64,000 nucleotides of DNA, taken from assembly GCA_963716585.1 (NCBI GenBank), contig CAVQTN010000002.1, positions 558,001-622,000 on the forward strand. The letters are read 5' to 3'. This document shows, one piece after another, positions 1 to 7,754 of this stretch. Position 1 is the first letter of the stretch; every line of letters starts with the position of its first letter. Below the pieces are notes generated by a model. The model worked only from the letters and a program-made list of their open reading frames with translations. It did no database searches and was not told the origin of the DNA. The position numbers and the translations under genes were made by a program. This DNA is from JAICUY01 sp963716585. GTDB taxonomy: Bacteria; Chloroflexota; Limnocylindria; QHBO01.

Positions 1-223
1 CGGACAGCTGCGCGGCAATCTCGGCGCGGATCGCCGAGGCAGACGCGGAGGTCGATTGGGCGACCGACAGGCCGGCGCAGTCGGGACAGCGCAGCTCGGT
101 GGCCAGCTGCGCCGCCTGCTCGGCGCGCGTGGGCTGCGCCGCCGGCTGCAGCGCGCTCACCGCGGCAAGCCCCACCAGCGCGAGCAGGGCCGCGGCGGCC
201 ACCGGCAGGAGCAGGCTTCTCAC
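1..223 (-). CDS. ccmH: Cytochrome c maturation protein CcmH, N-terminal part (cut by window edge)
   Basis: CcmH is a periplasmic thiol protein that reduces the CXXC of apocytochrome c before haem attachment. Reading leftward from a GTG at 223, the translation shows a hydrophobic N-terminal segment followed by a region ending in LRCPDCAGLSVAQS, which is the CcmH signature (LRCxxCQxxSxxxS) with both cysteines present. The GTG overlaps the stop of ccmG by 4 bases (GTGA), so it is the last visible gene of the ccm operon. The C-terminus lies outside the window, so whether a CcmI-like extension follows cannot be seen. Confidence 0.85.
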   Translation of the reverse strand, partial: MRSLLLPVAAAALLALVGLAAVSALQPAAQPTRAEQAAQLATELRCPDCAGLSVAQSTSASASAIRAEIAAQLS

Positions 224-753
224 CCGCTCACCCCGATCAGCGCCAGCTTGGTCCGGAGGGCCGATGCGTCGAGCGGCCCCCATTGCTTGGCGCGCACGAT
301 GCCCGTGGCATCGACGAAGTAGCTCTCCGGCGGCCCCGTCACGCCGAAGTCGAGCGCCAGGCGGCTTCCCTCGTCGAGCAAATCGGGGTAGCCCGGGTCA
401 CCGTGCTTCGCCAGGAAGTCGCGAGCCGCATCGGCCGAGTCCTGGTAGATGACGCCCACGATGGCGATGCGGTCGCCGAAGCGGCGCTGCGCGTCGAGCA
501 GGATTGCGTGCTCCTGGACGCACGGGCCGCACCAGCTCGCCCAGAAGTTGACCATCACCGGTCGCCCCACAAGATCCGCGGAGGACAGGGTCTGGCCTGA
601 CAGCGTCTTCAACGAGAAGGAGGGCATCGCCTTACCGACGAGCGCCGACGGGACCTCGTTGGGGTTGACCGAAAACCCCGTAAGCAGGATCCAGCTCAGC
701 GGGATGACCAGCAGCGGGAGGAGGAGCCAGCGCACGATTCGCATCGGTCTCAC
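220..753 (-). CDS. ccmG: Thiol:disulfide interchange protein CcmG/DsbE (TlpA-like)
   Basis: Membrane-anchored thioredoxin-fold protein that supplies reductant to CcmH and apocytochrome c outside the membrane. It has 177 residues with one N-terminal membrane segment (about 8-27), then an AhpC/TSA-type redoxin domain. The active site WCGPC is at residues 74-78, in the usual context FWASWCGPC. A conserved TGPPESYFVD stretch near the C-terminus carries the cis-proline loop region. It overlaps ccmF upstream and ccmH downstream by 4 bases each. Identity is firm from motif plus operon position; a general TlpA/ResA reductase is the only alternative. Confidence 0.93.
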   Translation of the reverse strand: MRPMRIVRWLLLPLLVIPLSWILLTGFSVNPNEVPSALVGKAMPSFSLKTLSGQTLSSADLVGRPVMVNFWASWCGPCVQEHAILLDAQRRFGDRIAIVGVIYQDSADAARDFLAKHGDPGYPDLLDEGSRLALDFGVTGPPESYFVDATGIVRAKQWGPLDASALRTKLALIGVSG

Positions 754-2759
754 GAGCCCTCAACGGGAACCCGCGCCGGAAGCGGGGCTGGTGCCGATGC
801 CGTCACCGCCACGCGACGGCCGTCCGGCCAGATGGCGAAGCCGGCGCCGAGGGCCAGGATGAAGCCGCCGATCCAGATCCAGACCACCATCGGGTTGACG
901 AAGATGCGCACCGTCACGCTACCGGTCGCCGGGTCGGAGGTGAGCAGGGTGACGTACAGGTCCTCGCCGAGCGCGGTGCGCACCGCCGGCGTGGCGATGG
1001 CCGTGCTCGAGCTGGGATAGTCGCGCAGCGCCGTGGCGAGGGTACCCGACTGCGGCCCGGAGTACGTCATCTCGGCGCGGGTCTCGGTCACCCGCGCGTC
1101 GTCGGGCAGCGGCTCGACCACCAGGCGATCGTTGGTCAGCGTGTAGCCGGCCAGCGTTGCGCTCTCACCGGGCTTGAGCGTGGCGGTGGTGGACTGCGCC
1201 ATGGTCGAGCTGATCGCCACCGCGACGGCCATCACCAGCACGCCGAAGTGCGCCGTGTAGCCCCCATAACGGCGCCGGTTGCGAGTGGCCAGTCGCCAGA
1301 CGGCGGTGGGCGGCGCCTCGCCGCGCCCTCGTGAGCGGGCTCGCGAGCCGCGGACGATCTCGTCGGACATCACCGTGGCGACGAAGACGGCCAGCCCAGT
1401 GGTCAGCAGCGGCGCGACCATCCGCATGCCGAGCGCCCAGGCGGCCACCATCACCGCGACGCCGAGGAGCACGGGCAGGCCGAAGCGCTCCCGCACGCTG
1501 CCCCACGAAGCGCGGCCCCAGGGCAGCGCCGGGCCGACGCCCATCAGGAACAGCAGCGCCGCGAAGATCGGCACGTTGAGGCCGTTGTAGTACGGCGTGC
1601 CGACGCTGATCCGCTCGCCGCCCACGGCCTGGAAGATGAGCGGCATGAGCGTGCCGAACAGCACCACGAAGGTGAGCCCCAGGAAGAGCACGTTGTTGAA
1701 CAGGAATGCCGATTCGCGGCTCACGGCGTTCGGTGCCGTGCCGCGGTCACGCAGGTCAGGCACGCGCCACAGCAGCAGCGCCAGCGAAGCGGTCAGGGCA
1801 ATGACGATGGCCGCCAGGAACCAGGGCCCAATGGCCGACTGTGTGAATGAGTGAACACTCTGGACCACGCCCGAGCGGGTCAGGAAGGTGCCCAGGATGG
1901 TCAGCACGAACGTGGCGATGACCAGGCCCATGCTCCACACCTTGAGCGTGCCCCGCCGCTCGGCGACCATCGAGGAGTGGATGAAGGCGGTCGCCGTCAG
2001 CCACGGCAGCAGCGCGGCGTTCTCGACCGGATCCCAGGCCCAGTAGCCGCCCCAGCCCAGCACTTGGTAGCTCCACCAGGCGCCGGCCACGATGCCGCAC
2101 GACAGGAAGATCCAGGGCACGATCGTCCAGCGCCGCACGATGCCCAGCCACGCTTCGTCGGTGCGCCGCGTGATGAGCGCCGCGACGCCGAACGCGAAGG
2201 GCAGCGCCAGGCCGGTGTAGCCGATGTACAGCAGTGGCGGATGGAGCCCCATGAACGGGTGGTTCTGCAACAGCGCGTTCGGCCCGTTGCCCTCGAACGG
2301 GACGGGCGAAATGCGGGTGAACGGGTTCCCCGGCCAGACCATGACGCTGAACAGGAAGATGCCGACCAGCGCCAGGGTCATACCCACCCAGGGCATCAGC
2401 GCCGGATGGCGCGCCCGGTACCGATACAGGACGAGGCCCGCCCAGCCGAGCGCCAGCAGCGTCCAGAACAGGATCGAGCCCTCGAGCGCCGCCCAGAGCG
2501 AGATGATCGAGTAGAACGGCGGCGTGGTGGTCGCGTTGTTGCGAGCAACGTAGTCGACGCTGAAATCGTGGGCCAGCAGCGACACGACCATCGCCAGGCT
2601 GGCCACCGCAGCCAGGCCGAAGGCGGCATACATGGCGTTGCGCGCGCTGGCCAGCAATGCCGCATCGCGCCGACGTGCGCCCAGGACGAAGGCGATGGCG
2701 GCGTACAGGCAGAGGACCAGGCCGATGACGATCGCCACGTGCCCGAGGGTGGGAAGCAT
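750..2759 (-). CDS. ccmF: Haem lyase subunit CcmF
   Basis: CcmF is the integral membrane synthetase that takes haem from holo-CcmE and joins it to the CXXCH motif of apocytochromes. The product has 669 residues, the usual CcmF length, and about 14-15 predicted membrane segments. The tryptophan-rich WWD motif (WGGYWAWDPVENA) sits near residue 240, in the external loop that binds haem. Another conserved stretch, LTRSGVVQSVHSF, lies about 50 residues later. ATG at 2759 is 4 bases from the ccmE stop; the end overlaps ccmG. No frameshift or missing motif was seen. Confidence 0.96.
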   Translation of the reverse strand: MLPTLGHVAIVIGLVLCLYAAIAFVLGARRRDAALLASARNAMYAAFGLAAVASLAMVVSLLAHDFSVDYVARNNATTTPPFYSIISLWAALEGSILFWTLLALGWAGLVLYRYRARHPALMPWVGMTLALVGIFLFSVMVWPGNPFTRISPVPFEGNGPNALLQNHPFMGLHPPLLYIGYTGLALPFAFGVAALITRRTDEAWLGIVRRWTIVPWIFLSCGIVAGAWWSYQVLGWGGYWAWDPVENAALLPWLTATAFIHSSMVAERRGTLKVWSMGLVIATFVLTILGTFLTRSGVVQSVHSFTQSAIGPWFLAAIVIALTASLALLLWRVPDLRDRGTAPNAVSRESAFLFNNVLFLGLTFVVLFGTLMPLIFQAVGGERISVGTPYYNGLNVPIFAALLFLMGVGPALPWGRASWGSVRERFGLPVLLGVAVMVAAWALGMRMVAPLLTTGLAVFVATVMSDEIVRGSRARSRGRGEAPPTAVWRLATRNRRRYGGYTAHFGVLVMAVAVAISSTMAQSTTATLKPGESATLAGYTLTNDRLVVEPLPDDARVTETRAEMTYSGPQSGTLATALRDYPSSSTAIATPAVRTALGEDLYVTLLTSDPATGSVTVRIFVNPMVVWIWIGGFILALGAGFAIWPDGRRVAVTASAPAPLPARVPVEGS

Positions 2760-2763
2760 CGGT

Positions 2764-3225
2764 CTATCCGGAAGGAATGATGTGGCTGGGAACCGCGCTG
2801 CCGCTGGGGGCCACGTAGTTCTCGTCGTGCTTGACGAGCACCTGGGTCGCCTGGAAGACGCCGTCGCGGCCGAGCGTGCCCTCGACGACTGCGCCGGCTC
2901 CCTCGCGGAAGGAGCTGGTCGGCAGCACGTCGCTGTGTACCGTCACACGCGTCGTGCCGTCGGTCAGGACGAAGGTCAGGTCCGCGGCGTCCCCGTGCTG
3001 CACCGAGTGGGCGGCGACGAGCCCACCCAATCGCACCGGTTGGGCGTAGGCAGCGTCACCGCGGGACATCAGCTCGGTCGGGGTCAGGTAGTAGACCAGC
3101 GCGTTGCCGATGCTGCTGAAGGCGAAGTAGGCGATCACCACGATCACGGCGGCGACGGCCGCGATGAGGCCCCACCGCCGGCCGCGCTGCGGCACCGGTG
3201 GCGCGGCCGGCCGGGCAAACGTCAT
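2764..3225 (-). CDS. ccmE: Haem chaperone CcmE
   Basis: CcmE binds haem covalently through a histidine and passes it from CcmC to CcmF. The 153-residue product has one membrane anchor (about 22-42) and an OB-fold domain. The haem-attachment motif KHDENY carries His133 and Tyr137, as in the H-type CcmE of proteobacteria rather than the Cys type of some other bacteria. The ATG at 3225 was chosen because it overlaps the ccmD stop (ATGA); the longer open frame upstream is only a shadow of ccmD and ccmC. The Ser/Pro-rich tail after the motif is short. Confidence 0.95.
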   Translation of the reverse strand: MTFARPAAPPVPQRGRRWGLIAAVAAVIVVIAYFAFSSIGNALVYYLTPTELMSRGDAAYAQPVRLGGLVAAHSVQHGDAADLTFVLTDGTTRVTVHSDVLPTSSFREGAGAVVEGTLGRDGVFQATQVLVKHDENYVAPSGSAVPSHIIPSG

Positions 3226-3377
3226 GGACGGCGGTCGCTGCCCATGTCGGCATCGCGCCGGATGCGCAGGGAGGCGTCGCGAGCGGCGCGCACCCGTCGA
3301 CGGAGGGTCAGCGCGTACGTCGCCAGGCCGCCGAGGATGACGCCGTAGCCGGCGACGATGAAAACCAGGTCGCTCAC
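3222..3377 (-). CDS. ccmD: CcmD-like small haem exporter subunit
   Basis: CcmD is a small membrane protein that helps release holo-CcmE from the CcmABC complex. This reading frame encodes 51 residues from a GTG at 3377, which overlaps the ccmC stop by 4 bases. One membrane helix (about 4-25, context LVFIVAGYGVILGG) is followed by an Arg-rich cytoplasmic segment, which is the CcmD layout. CcmD sequences are poorly conserved, so the call rests mainly on size, topology and position between ccmC and ccmE. Both ends overlap neighbours by 4 bases. Confidence 0.85.
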   Translation of the reverse strand: MSDLVFIVAGYGVILGGLATYALTLRRRVRAARDASLRIRRDADMGSDRRP

Positions 3378-4162
3378 GAGCCGGCCTCTTTGGCACGACC
3401 GTCGACCGGCGAGCCGAGGCGCGACGATGGCTCCGCCGCGGCCGCGGCCTGCGGGGTGACGGAGGCTCGGCGCGCAGCGGCAATGCGGCCCAGCCGTCCG
3501 TGCTCCTCGATCTGCCAATCGATCCGCGCCAGCTGGTAGCGGCGGATCATGAGGTAGGTCCACACGATGGTGAACGCGCTGACCATGCCCACCAGGGCCA
3601 GCACGAAGAGCAGCGGCGCAGACGGATGCAGGATCCTGGTCGGGTCACCGAACGTGGCCGTCTGGTGCAGCCCGCGCCACCACACGACACTGAAGTGGAC
3701 GATGGGGATGTCGATGGCGGCGACCAGACCGACGATGGCGGCGCGCGTCGCGCGTCGCGCCGGATCATCGGTCAGGTGGCGCAGCAGCAGGTAGCCGACG
3801 TACAGCGCCAGGAGCAGCGCCGTGGTGGTCAGCCGCGGGTCCTCCCATTGCCAGAAGGTGCCCCACACCGGCTTGCCCCACATCATCCCGCCCCAGATGG
3901 CGAAGGCTGTGAACATGACGCCCACCTCCGCACCGGCCAGCGCCACGGCATCGAACCGCAGGTCGCGCCTCCACAGGTATCCGATCCCGGCCAGGGCGGT
4001 GATGCCGAACGACAGGTACGCCAGCCAGGCCGATGCCACGTGCACGTACATGATCCGCTGCGCATCGCCCTGGTTGGCATCCGGCGGGACGACGAACAGG
4101 CCGAAGACGGCGGCCGCGATGACCGCCAGCAGTCCGATGATGCCGAGCACGCGCGTCCTCAT
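3374..4162 (-). CDS. ccmC: Haem transporter/handling protein CcmC
   Basis: CcmC presents haem to CcmE at the outer face of the membrane. The 262-residue product has six predicted membrane segments in about the first 220 residues and a CcmC-type tryptophan motif (WGTFWQWEDPRLT). Conserved histidines in MYVHVASAWLAYL and in the loop near IVHFSVVWWR are the expected external haem ligands. The C-terminal 40 residues are a charged, Ala-rich tail longer than usual. Ten bases separate it from ccmB, and its stop overlaps ccmD. Confidence 0.95.
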   Translation of the reverse strand: MRTRVLGIIGLLAVIAAAVFGLFVVPPDANQGDAQRIMYVHVASAWLAYLSFGITALAGIGYLWRRDLRFDAVALAGAEVGVMFTAFAIWGGMMWGKPVWGTFWQWEDPRLTTTALLLALYVGYLLLRHLTDDPARRATRAAIVGLVAAIDIPIVHFSVVWWRGLHQTATFGDPTRILHPSAPLLFVLALVGMVSAFTIVWTYLMIRRYQLARIDWQIEEHGRLGRIAAARRASVTPQAAAAAEPSSRLGSPVDGRAKEAGS

Positions 4163-4172
4163 CCGCTCCTCG

Positions 4173-4862
4173 TCATTCCTCCAGCAGGAAGCCGTAGGTC
4201 CCGGCCCCGGCGATGAGCATCACGATGTCATACCCGGCCAGGAGCTGCAGCCAGGCGGACAGCTCGCCGAACGGATCGCCACCCAGCGCCGCGGCGGTTG
4301 CTTTCACCGCGGCGAGCAGCAGCGGGGCGATGACGGGCAGCATGAGCAACGGCAGCATCACCTCGCGCGCCCGCATCCGAACGGTCACGCCCGCATAGAA
4401 GGTTCCCACCGCCGCGAAGCCGATGCAGCCCAGCAGCAGCGTCGCGACCAGCGCCGGCCAGGCGCCGGCGAGGTCGATGCCGTACAGGATCGCCACCACG
4501 GGGAGCAGCACGGCTCCCAGGACCAGCATCGCGGCGAGCCCGGAGATCGCCTTGCCGGCGTAGATCGCCCGGCGGTCGATCGGGTAGAGGGCAAGCTGCT
4601 CCAGCGCGCCGTCATCGGTCTCGACCACGTGGAGCCGGCCGACCGCCAGCAGGCCCGCGAAGACGATCGCCAGCCAGAGCAGGCCAGGTGCGGCCTCGGT
4701 CAGCTTGCGGGTATCGGGGCCGAGCGCGAAGCCGAAGAGCAGCAGCACCACGGCCGCGAAGAACAGGGTCGAGGTGGTGGCGTGCTTGCCGCGCAGCTCG
4801 GCGAGCGCGTCCTTGCGCGCGATGGCCAGCGCGATCGAGGTATTCCGGGCAAGTGACGTCAT
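4173..4862 (-). CDS. ccmB: Haem exporter membrane subunit CcmB
   Basis: Membrane partner of the CcmA ATPase in the CcmABC complex that frees holo-CcmE. It has 229 residues with six predicted membrane helices, close to the family length of 220. Typical CcmB features are the N-terminal RKDALAELRGK segment, the LDxGxxELL-like region here read as DDGALEQLALYP, and a final GYD near the C-terminus. ATG 4862 overlaps the ccmA stop by 4 bases. Confidence 0.92.
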   Translation of the reverse strand: MTSLARNTSIALAIARKDALAELRGKHATTSTLFFAAVVLLLFGFALGPDTRKLTEAAPGLLWLAIVFAGLLAVGRLHVVETDDGALEQLALYPIDRRAIYAGKAISGLAAMLVLGAVLLPVVAILYGIDLAGAWPALVATLLLGCIGFAAVGTFYAGVTVRMRAREVMLPLLMLPVIAPLLLAAVKATAAALGGDPFGELSAWLQLLAGYDIVMLIAGAGTYGFLLEE

Positions 4863-5653
4863 CGCGCCAGCCCGACGCTCGCCGGGGTTGGGTGGCGGTT
4901 CGGCACGACCGGCACGGTCACCCCCTTGCCCTCGACCCCCGCGACCAGGCCGCCGTCGAGGCGGATCCGGCCATCGATCAGTGGCGCCAGTCGTTCGACC
5001 GCATGCGAGGCGACCAGCACGGTGATACCGGCCTCGTGCCAGCGGCGGATGAGCTCATCGACGAGGTGCAGGCCATCCTCGTCGAGGGCGGCGTGGGGCT
5101 CGTCGAGCAGGAGCAGGCTGTGCGCGGAGAGCAGCAGACGGCCGAGCGCCAGGCGCTTGCGCATGCCGGCGCTGAAGCCGGCGACGCGCTGCTCACCGGC
5201 CGGGACCAGACCCACGTCGGCGAGGGCAGCGGCGGCGCGGTCGGCGACCTCGCCGCGCGGCACGCCAAGCAGGCGCGCTGCAAAGTGGAGGTTCTCCGCG
5301 GCGGTGAGGTCGTCGTACAGGCCGCTGGCATGCGAGAGGTAGGCAATCCGGCCGCGCACCAGGTCCGCGTGACGCGCGACGTCCAGGCCGTCCACCTCCG
5401 CCGTGCCGAAGCTCGGCCGGATGGCCGTGGCCAGGATGCGCAGCAGGGTCGTCTTGCCGGCGCCGTTCGGGCCGAGCAGGGCCACGGTGCCACCGGTCTC
5501 GATGCGCAGCGACACGCCGGCCAGAGCCGCGGAGCGTCCGAAGAGGCGCGCCAGCTCAACCGTGGAGACGGCCGGGAGCGTGTTGTCTGGCGACCCGGAG
5601 AGTCGGGGCGCGACGTAGATGGTGGTCTGCGGCATGCTCGACGGGCGAGGCAC
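4859..5653 (-). CDS. ccmA: Haem exporter ATP-binding subunit CcmA
   Basis: ABC ATPase that powers release of haem-loaded CcmE. Walker A is GPNGAGKTT, the Q-loop region reads IAYLSHASGLYDDLTAAENL (the CcmA hallmark), the signature is FSAGMRKRLALGR, and Walker B is LLLLDEPHAALDEDG, followed by the switch His in VLVASHAVE. It is the first gene of the ccm operon. The open frame begins with GTG at 5653; an in-frame ATG at 5635 is an equally plausible start. About 145 bases separate it from the divergent cupredoxin gene. Confidence 0.94.
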   Translation of the reverse strand: MPRPSSMPQTTIYVAPRLSGSPDNTLPAVSTVELARLFGRSAALAGVSLRIETGGTVALLGPNGAGKTTLLRILATAIRPSFGTAEVDGLDVARHADLVRGRIAYLSHASGLYDDLTAAENLHFAARLLGVPRGEVADRAAAALADVGLVPAGEQRVAGFSAGMRKRLALGRLLLSAHSLLLLDEPHAALDEDGLHLVDELIRRWHEAGITVLVASHAVERLAPLIDGRIRLDGGLVAGVEGKGVTVPVVPNRHPTPASVGLAR

Positions 5654-5797
5654 GAAAAGTGGGTCTGGCCACTATGCGGCCTGCCCATGTGGGCGTCAAA
5701 TGTGTTCCGCAACGCCCGCGGCGAAACCGCGTGCGTATCCATCGGCGGGGGGAACACCTACTCACCGCCCGCCACTGCACAGGAGCCACCCGTCCCC

Positions 5798-6247
5798 ATG
5801 CATGAGCTCGATACCACCCGCCGCTCGCCAGCTCGCTTCCTCGTCGCCGCAGCCCTGTTGTCACTGATCCTCGCCGCCTGCAGCAGCGGGTCGACGGCAA
5901 CGCCGACCACCGCCGCCGCGACGTCCGCGGCCGCCACGCAGAGCGCCAGCGCCAGTGCCAGCCAAAGCGCTCCGGCCGGGAACGAGATGACCGTCACCCT
6001 GCAGAACTTCGCGTTTTCGCCGACCACGTTGACCGTGCCCGTCGGCAGCACCGTGACGTTCACCAACAACGACAGCACCAAGCACACCGCCACGAACGGC
6101 AAGGACGGCCAGAAGGCGGCCAACTCGCTGTTCGACCTGCAGCTGGATCCGGGCAGCAGCGACACGTTCACGTTCGCGACGGCCGGCACCTACGACGTGA
6201 CCTGCACCATTCACTCGCAGATGAACATGACGATCACTGTCCAGTAG
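5798..6247 (+). CDS. Cupredoxin (plastocyanin/azurin-like) lipoprotein
   Basis: Small type I copper protein, probably a membrane-tethered electron carrier. The 149-residue product has a signal peptide ending in a lipobox (LILAAC, Cys28), an Ala/Ser/Thr linker to about residue 62, then one cupredoxin domain. Expected copper ligands are visible: His in KHTATNG, and Cys, His and Met in the C-terminal CTIHSQM. An SD-like AGGAG lies about 15 bases before the ATG at 5798. It is divergent from the ccm operon and near the HxlR and GAF genes, so an electron-transfer or redox role is likely. Its partner is unknown. Confidence 0.85.
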   Translation: MHELDTTRRSPARFLVAAALLSLILAACSSGSTATPTTAAATSAAATQSASASASQSAPAGNEMTVTLQNFAFSPTTLTVPVGSTVTFTNNDSTKHTATNGKDGQKAANSLFDLQLDPGSSDTFTFATAGTYDVTCTIHSQMNMTITVQ

Positions 6248-6301
6248 CGACGCGTGCGTCTGTTGACCCTCATGGGGGCCGGTGCTATCGTCCGCCGCCT
6301 G

Positions 6302-6712
6302 ATGGACGCCGGTCTCCAACAGACGCACCCCGCGTCACCCAACCAGCCAGCCAGCGCCTCGCCGACCGCCTCGCGCTCGCGCGCCGAGCGCCGCGCCGCG
6401 GCGCAGCGCGCCGAGTGCGCCGCCACCGCCGCGCTGAATGTGCTGGGCCAGAAATGGGTGCTGCGCATCATCCGTTCGCTCGGCGAGCAGACCCAGCGCT
6501 TCTGCGAGCTGCAGGACTCGCTGGGCGGCACCAACTCGGCGACCCTCTCGCAGCGGCTGAAGCTGCTCGAGGACGAGGGCCTCGTCGACCGACACATCGT
6601 CTCGAACGTCCCGCCGTGGGTCGAGTACTCGCTTACCGAGAAGGGCTCCGACCTGCGTCACACGATCGTCGACATCGACCGATGGGCGGAGCGCTGGGTC
6701 GCCAGCCAGTAG
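6302..6712 (+). CDS. HxlR-family winged-helix transcriptional regulator
   Basis: One HxlR-type winged helix of about 90 residues follows an Ala/Arg-rich N-terminus of about 40. The HxlR pattern is clear: a Cys near the start of the domain (AECAATAAL), LGQKWVLRIIRSL, RFCELQ, LSQRLKLLEDEGLV, and the wing ending VEYSLTEKG. Such regulators often sense reactive oxygen or electrophiles through that N-terminal Cys, but sensing here is inference. ATG 6302 is preferred because TATCGT lies 10 bases upstream; a GTG at 6254 would add 16 residues. The next gene starts 7 bases downstream. Confidence 0.85.
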   Translation: MDAGLQQTHPASPNQPASASPTASRSRAERRAAAQRAECAATAALNVLGQKWVLRIIRSLGEQTQRFCELQDSLGGTNSATLSQRLKLLEDEGLVDRHIVSNVPPWVEYSLTEKGSDLRHTIVDIDRWAERWVASQ

Positions 6713-6719
6713 GCAGCCG

Positions 6720-7214
6720 ATGAGCCACGCCGTCGCCGAAGAGCGGCCGATCGAGCATGGCGATGCGCTGAACCTCGTCCGCCAGGAGGTCGCCGAGGCG
6801 CCCGGACCGGAAGCCGCGGCGCAGCGCGCCGTGGAGCTGCTGCACGACCGTTTCGGGCACTACGACTGGATCGGCATCTACTGGGTCGACGCCAACGGCA
6901 GCGATCTCGTGCTGGGGCCGTGGATCGGTCCCGAGGCGACCGAGCACATCCGGATCCCCATCGGCACGGGCATCTGCGGCTCGGCGGCGCAGAGCGGGCG
7001 GACCGAAATCGTCGATGACGTGGACGCCGACCCGCGGTACCTCGCCTGCTTCAGCTCGACGCGCTCCGAGATCGTCGTCCCCATCTTCGACGTGGGCGAG
7101 GTGGTCGGCGAGATCGACATTGACGGCAGCGACCTCGCCGCGTTCGACGAGACGGATCGACTGTTCCTGGAGGAGATCGCCGCGCTGCTCGCCCCGCTTC
7201 GGCCGCGAACGTAA
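6720..7214 (+). CDS. GAF-domain protein, free methionine-(R)-sulfoxide reductase-like
   Basis: The 164-residue product is a single GAF domain of the fRMsr (YebR/MsrC) type, which reduces free methionine-R-sulfoxide. Visible family motifs are IGIYWVD, GTGICGSAAQ with its Cys, a second Cys in YLACFSSTRSEIVVPI, and the final GEIDIDG followed by LAAFDETD. In studied enzymes three cysteines take part. Only two can be seen here, and the usual H in the GHIAC segment is changed, so activity is likely but not certain. The gene sits between HxlR and the ECF sigma genes, which suggests a shared redox theme. Confidence 0.75.
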   Translation: MSHAVAEERPIEHGDALNLVRQEVAEAPGPEAAAQRAVELLHDRFGHYDWIGIYWVDANGSDLVLGPWIGPEATEHIRIPIGTGICGSAAQSGRTEIVDDVDADPRYLACFSSTRSEIVVPIFDVGEVVGEIDIDGSDLAAFDETDRLFLEEIAALLAPLRPRT

Positions 7215-7235
7215 CCCGCGCCGTAGATCGGTGCG

Positions 7236-7754
7236 ATGACTGCTGCCCCGGGCCGTTTCGAGCAGATCTACGATGCCAACGTGGTGCCGATCTATCGGTT
7301 CATCTACGCGCGCGTCGGCAACCGGCCGGATGCGGAGGATCTCACCGCTCAGGTGTTCACGCGCGCCGTCGAACAGCTCGACACCGAGCGTGAGACGGGC
7401 CAGATCGTGAGCTGGCTGTATCGGGTCAGCCAGAACGCCGTCGCCGACTACTGGCGCGCGTTCTACCGCCTGCCGCTGGTCGGCACCGAGCAGGTCGCCC
7501 CGGGCTGGGAGCCGGTCGCCGTCGATCCTTCCGCCCCAACCTCCGAAGCCGATGAACATGCGACCAGCGCGCGCGTGCAGCATCTGCTCCATCGCCTGCC
7601 GCAGCATTACGCGCGGGTCCTCGAGCTGCGCTTCCTGCAGCGCCTCTCCGTGGCCGAGACCGCCGAGACGATGGGCATCACGCGCGGCAATGCCAAGGTG
7701 CTGCAGTACCGTGCGCTGCGCAAGGCGGCGCTGCTCGGAGACGCCGATGGCTGA
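7236..7754 (+). CDS. ECF-type RNA polymerase sigma factor
   Basis: Sigma-70 family factor with only regions 2 and 4, 172 residues. Region 2 (about 8-75) reads YRFIYARVGNRPDAEDLTAQVF, with the DAEDLT core-binding motif and the promoter-melting WLYRVSQNAVADYWR stretch. Region 4 (about 108-165) includes LPQHYARVLELRFLQRLSVAETAETMG, a standard helix-turn-helix. Its end overlaps the next gene by 8 bases, the usual arrangement of an ECF sigma with its anti-sigma. That neighbour is therefore its probable regulator (see 7747-8583). The target promoters cannot be deduced. Confidence 0.9.
   Translation: MTAAPGRFEQIYDANVVPIYRFIYARVGNRPDAEDLTAQVFTRAVEQLDTERETGQIVSWLYRVSQNAVADYWRAFYRLPLVGTEQVAPGWEPVAVDPSAPTSEADEHATSARVQHLLHRLPQHYARVLELRFLQRLSVAETAETMGITRGNAKVLQYRALRKAALLGDADG

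Noticed and set aside
1851..2780. A 309-codon plus-strand frame opposite ccmF
   Set aside because: Shadow of ccmF, with no motif and no ribosome site.
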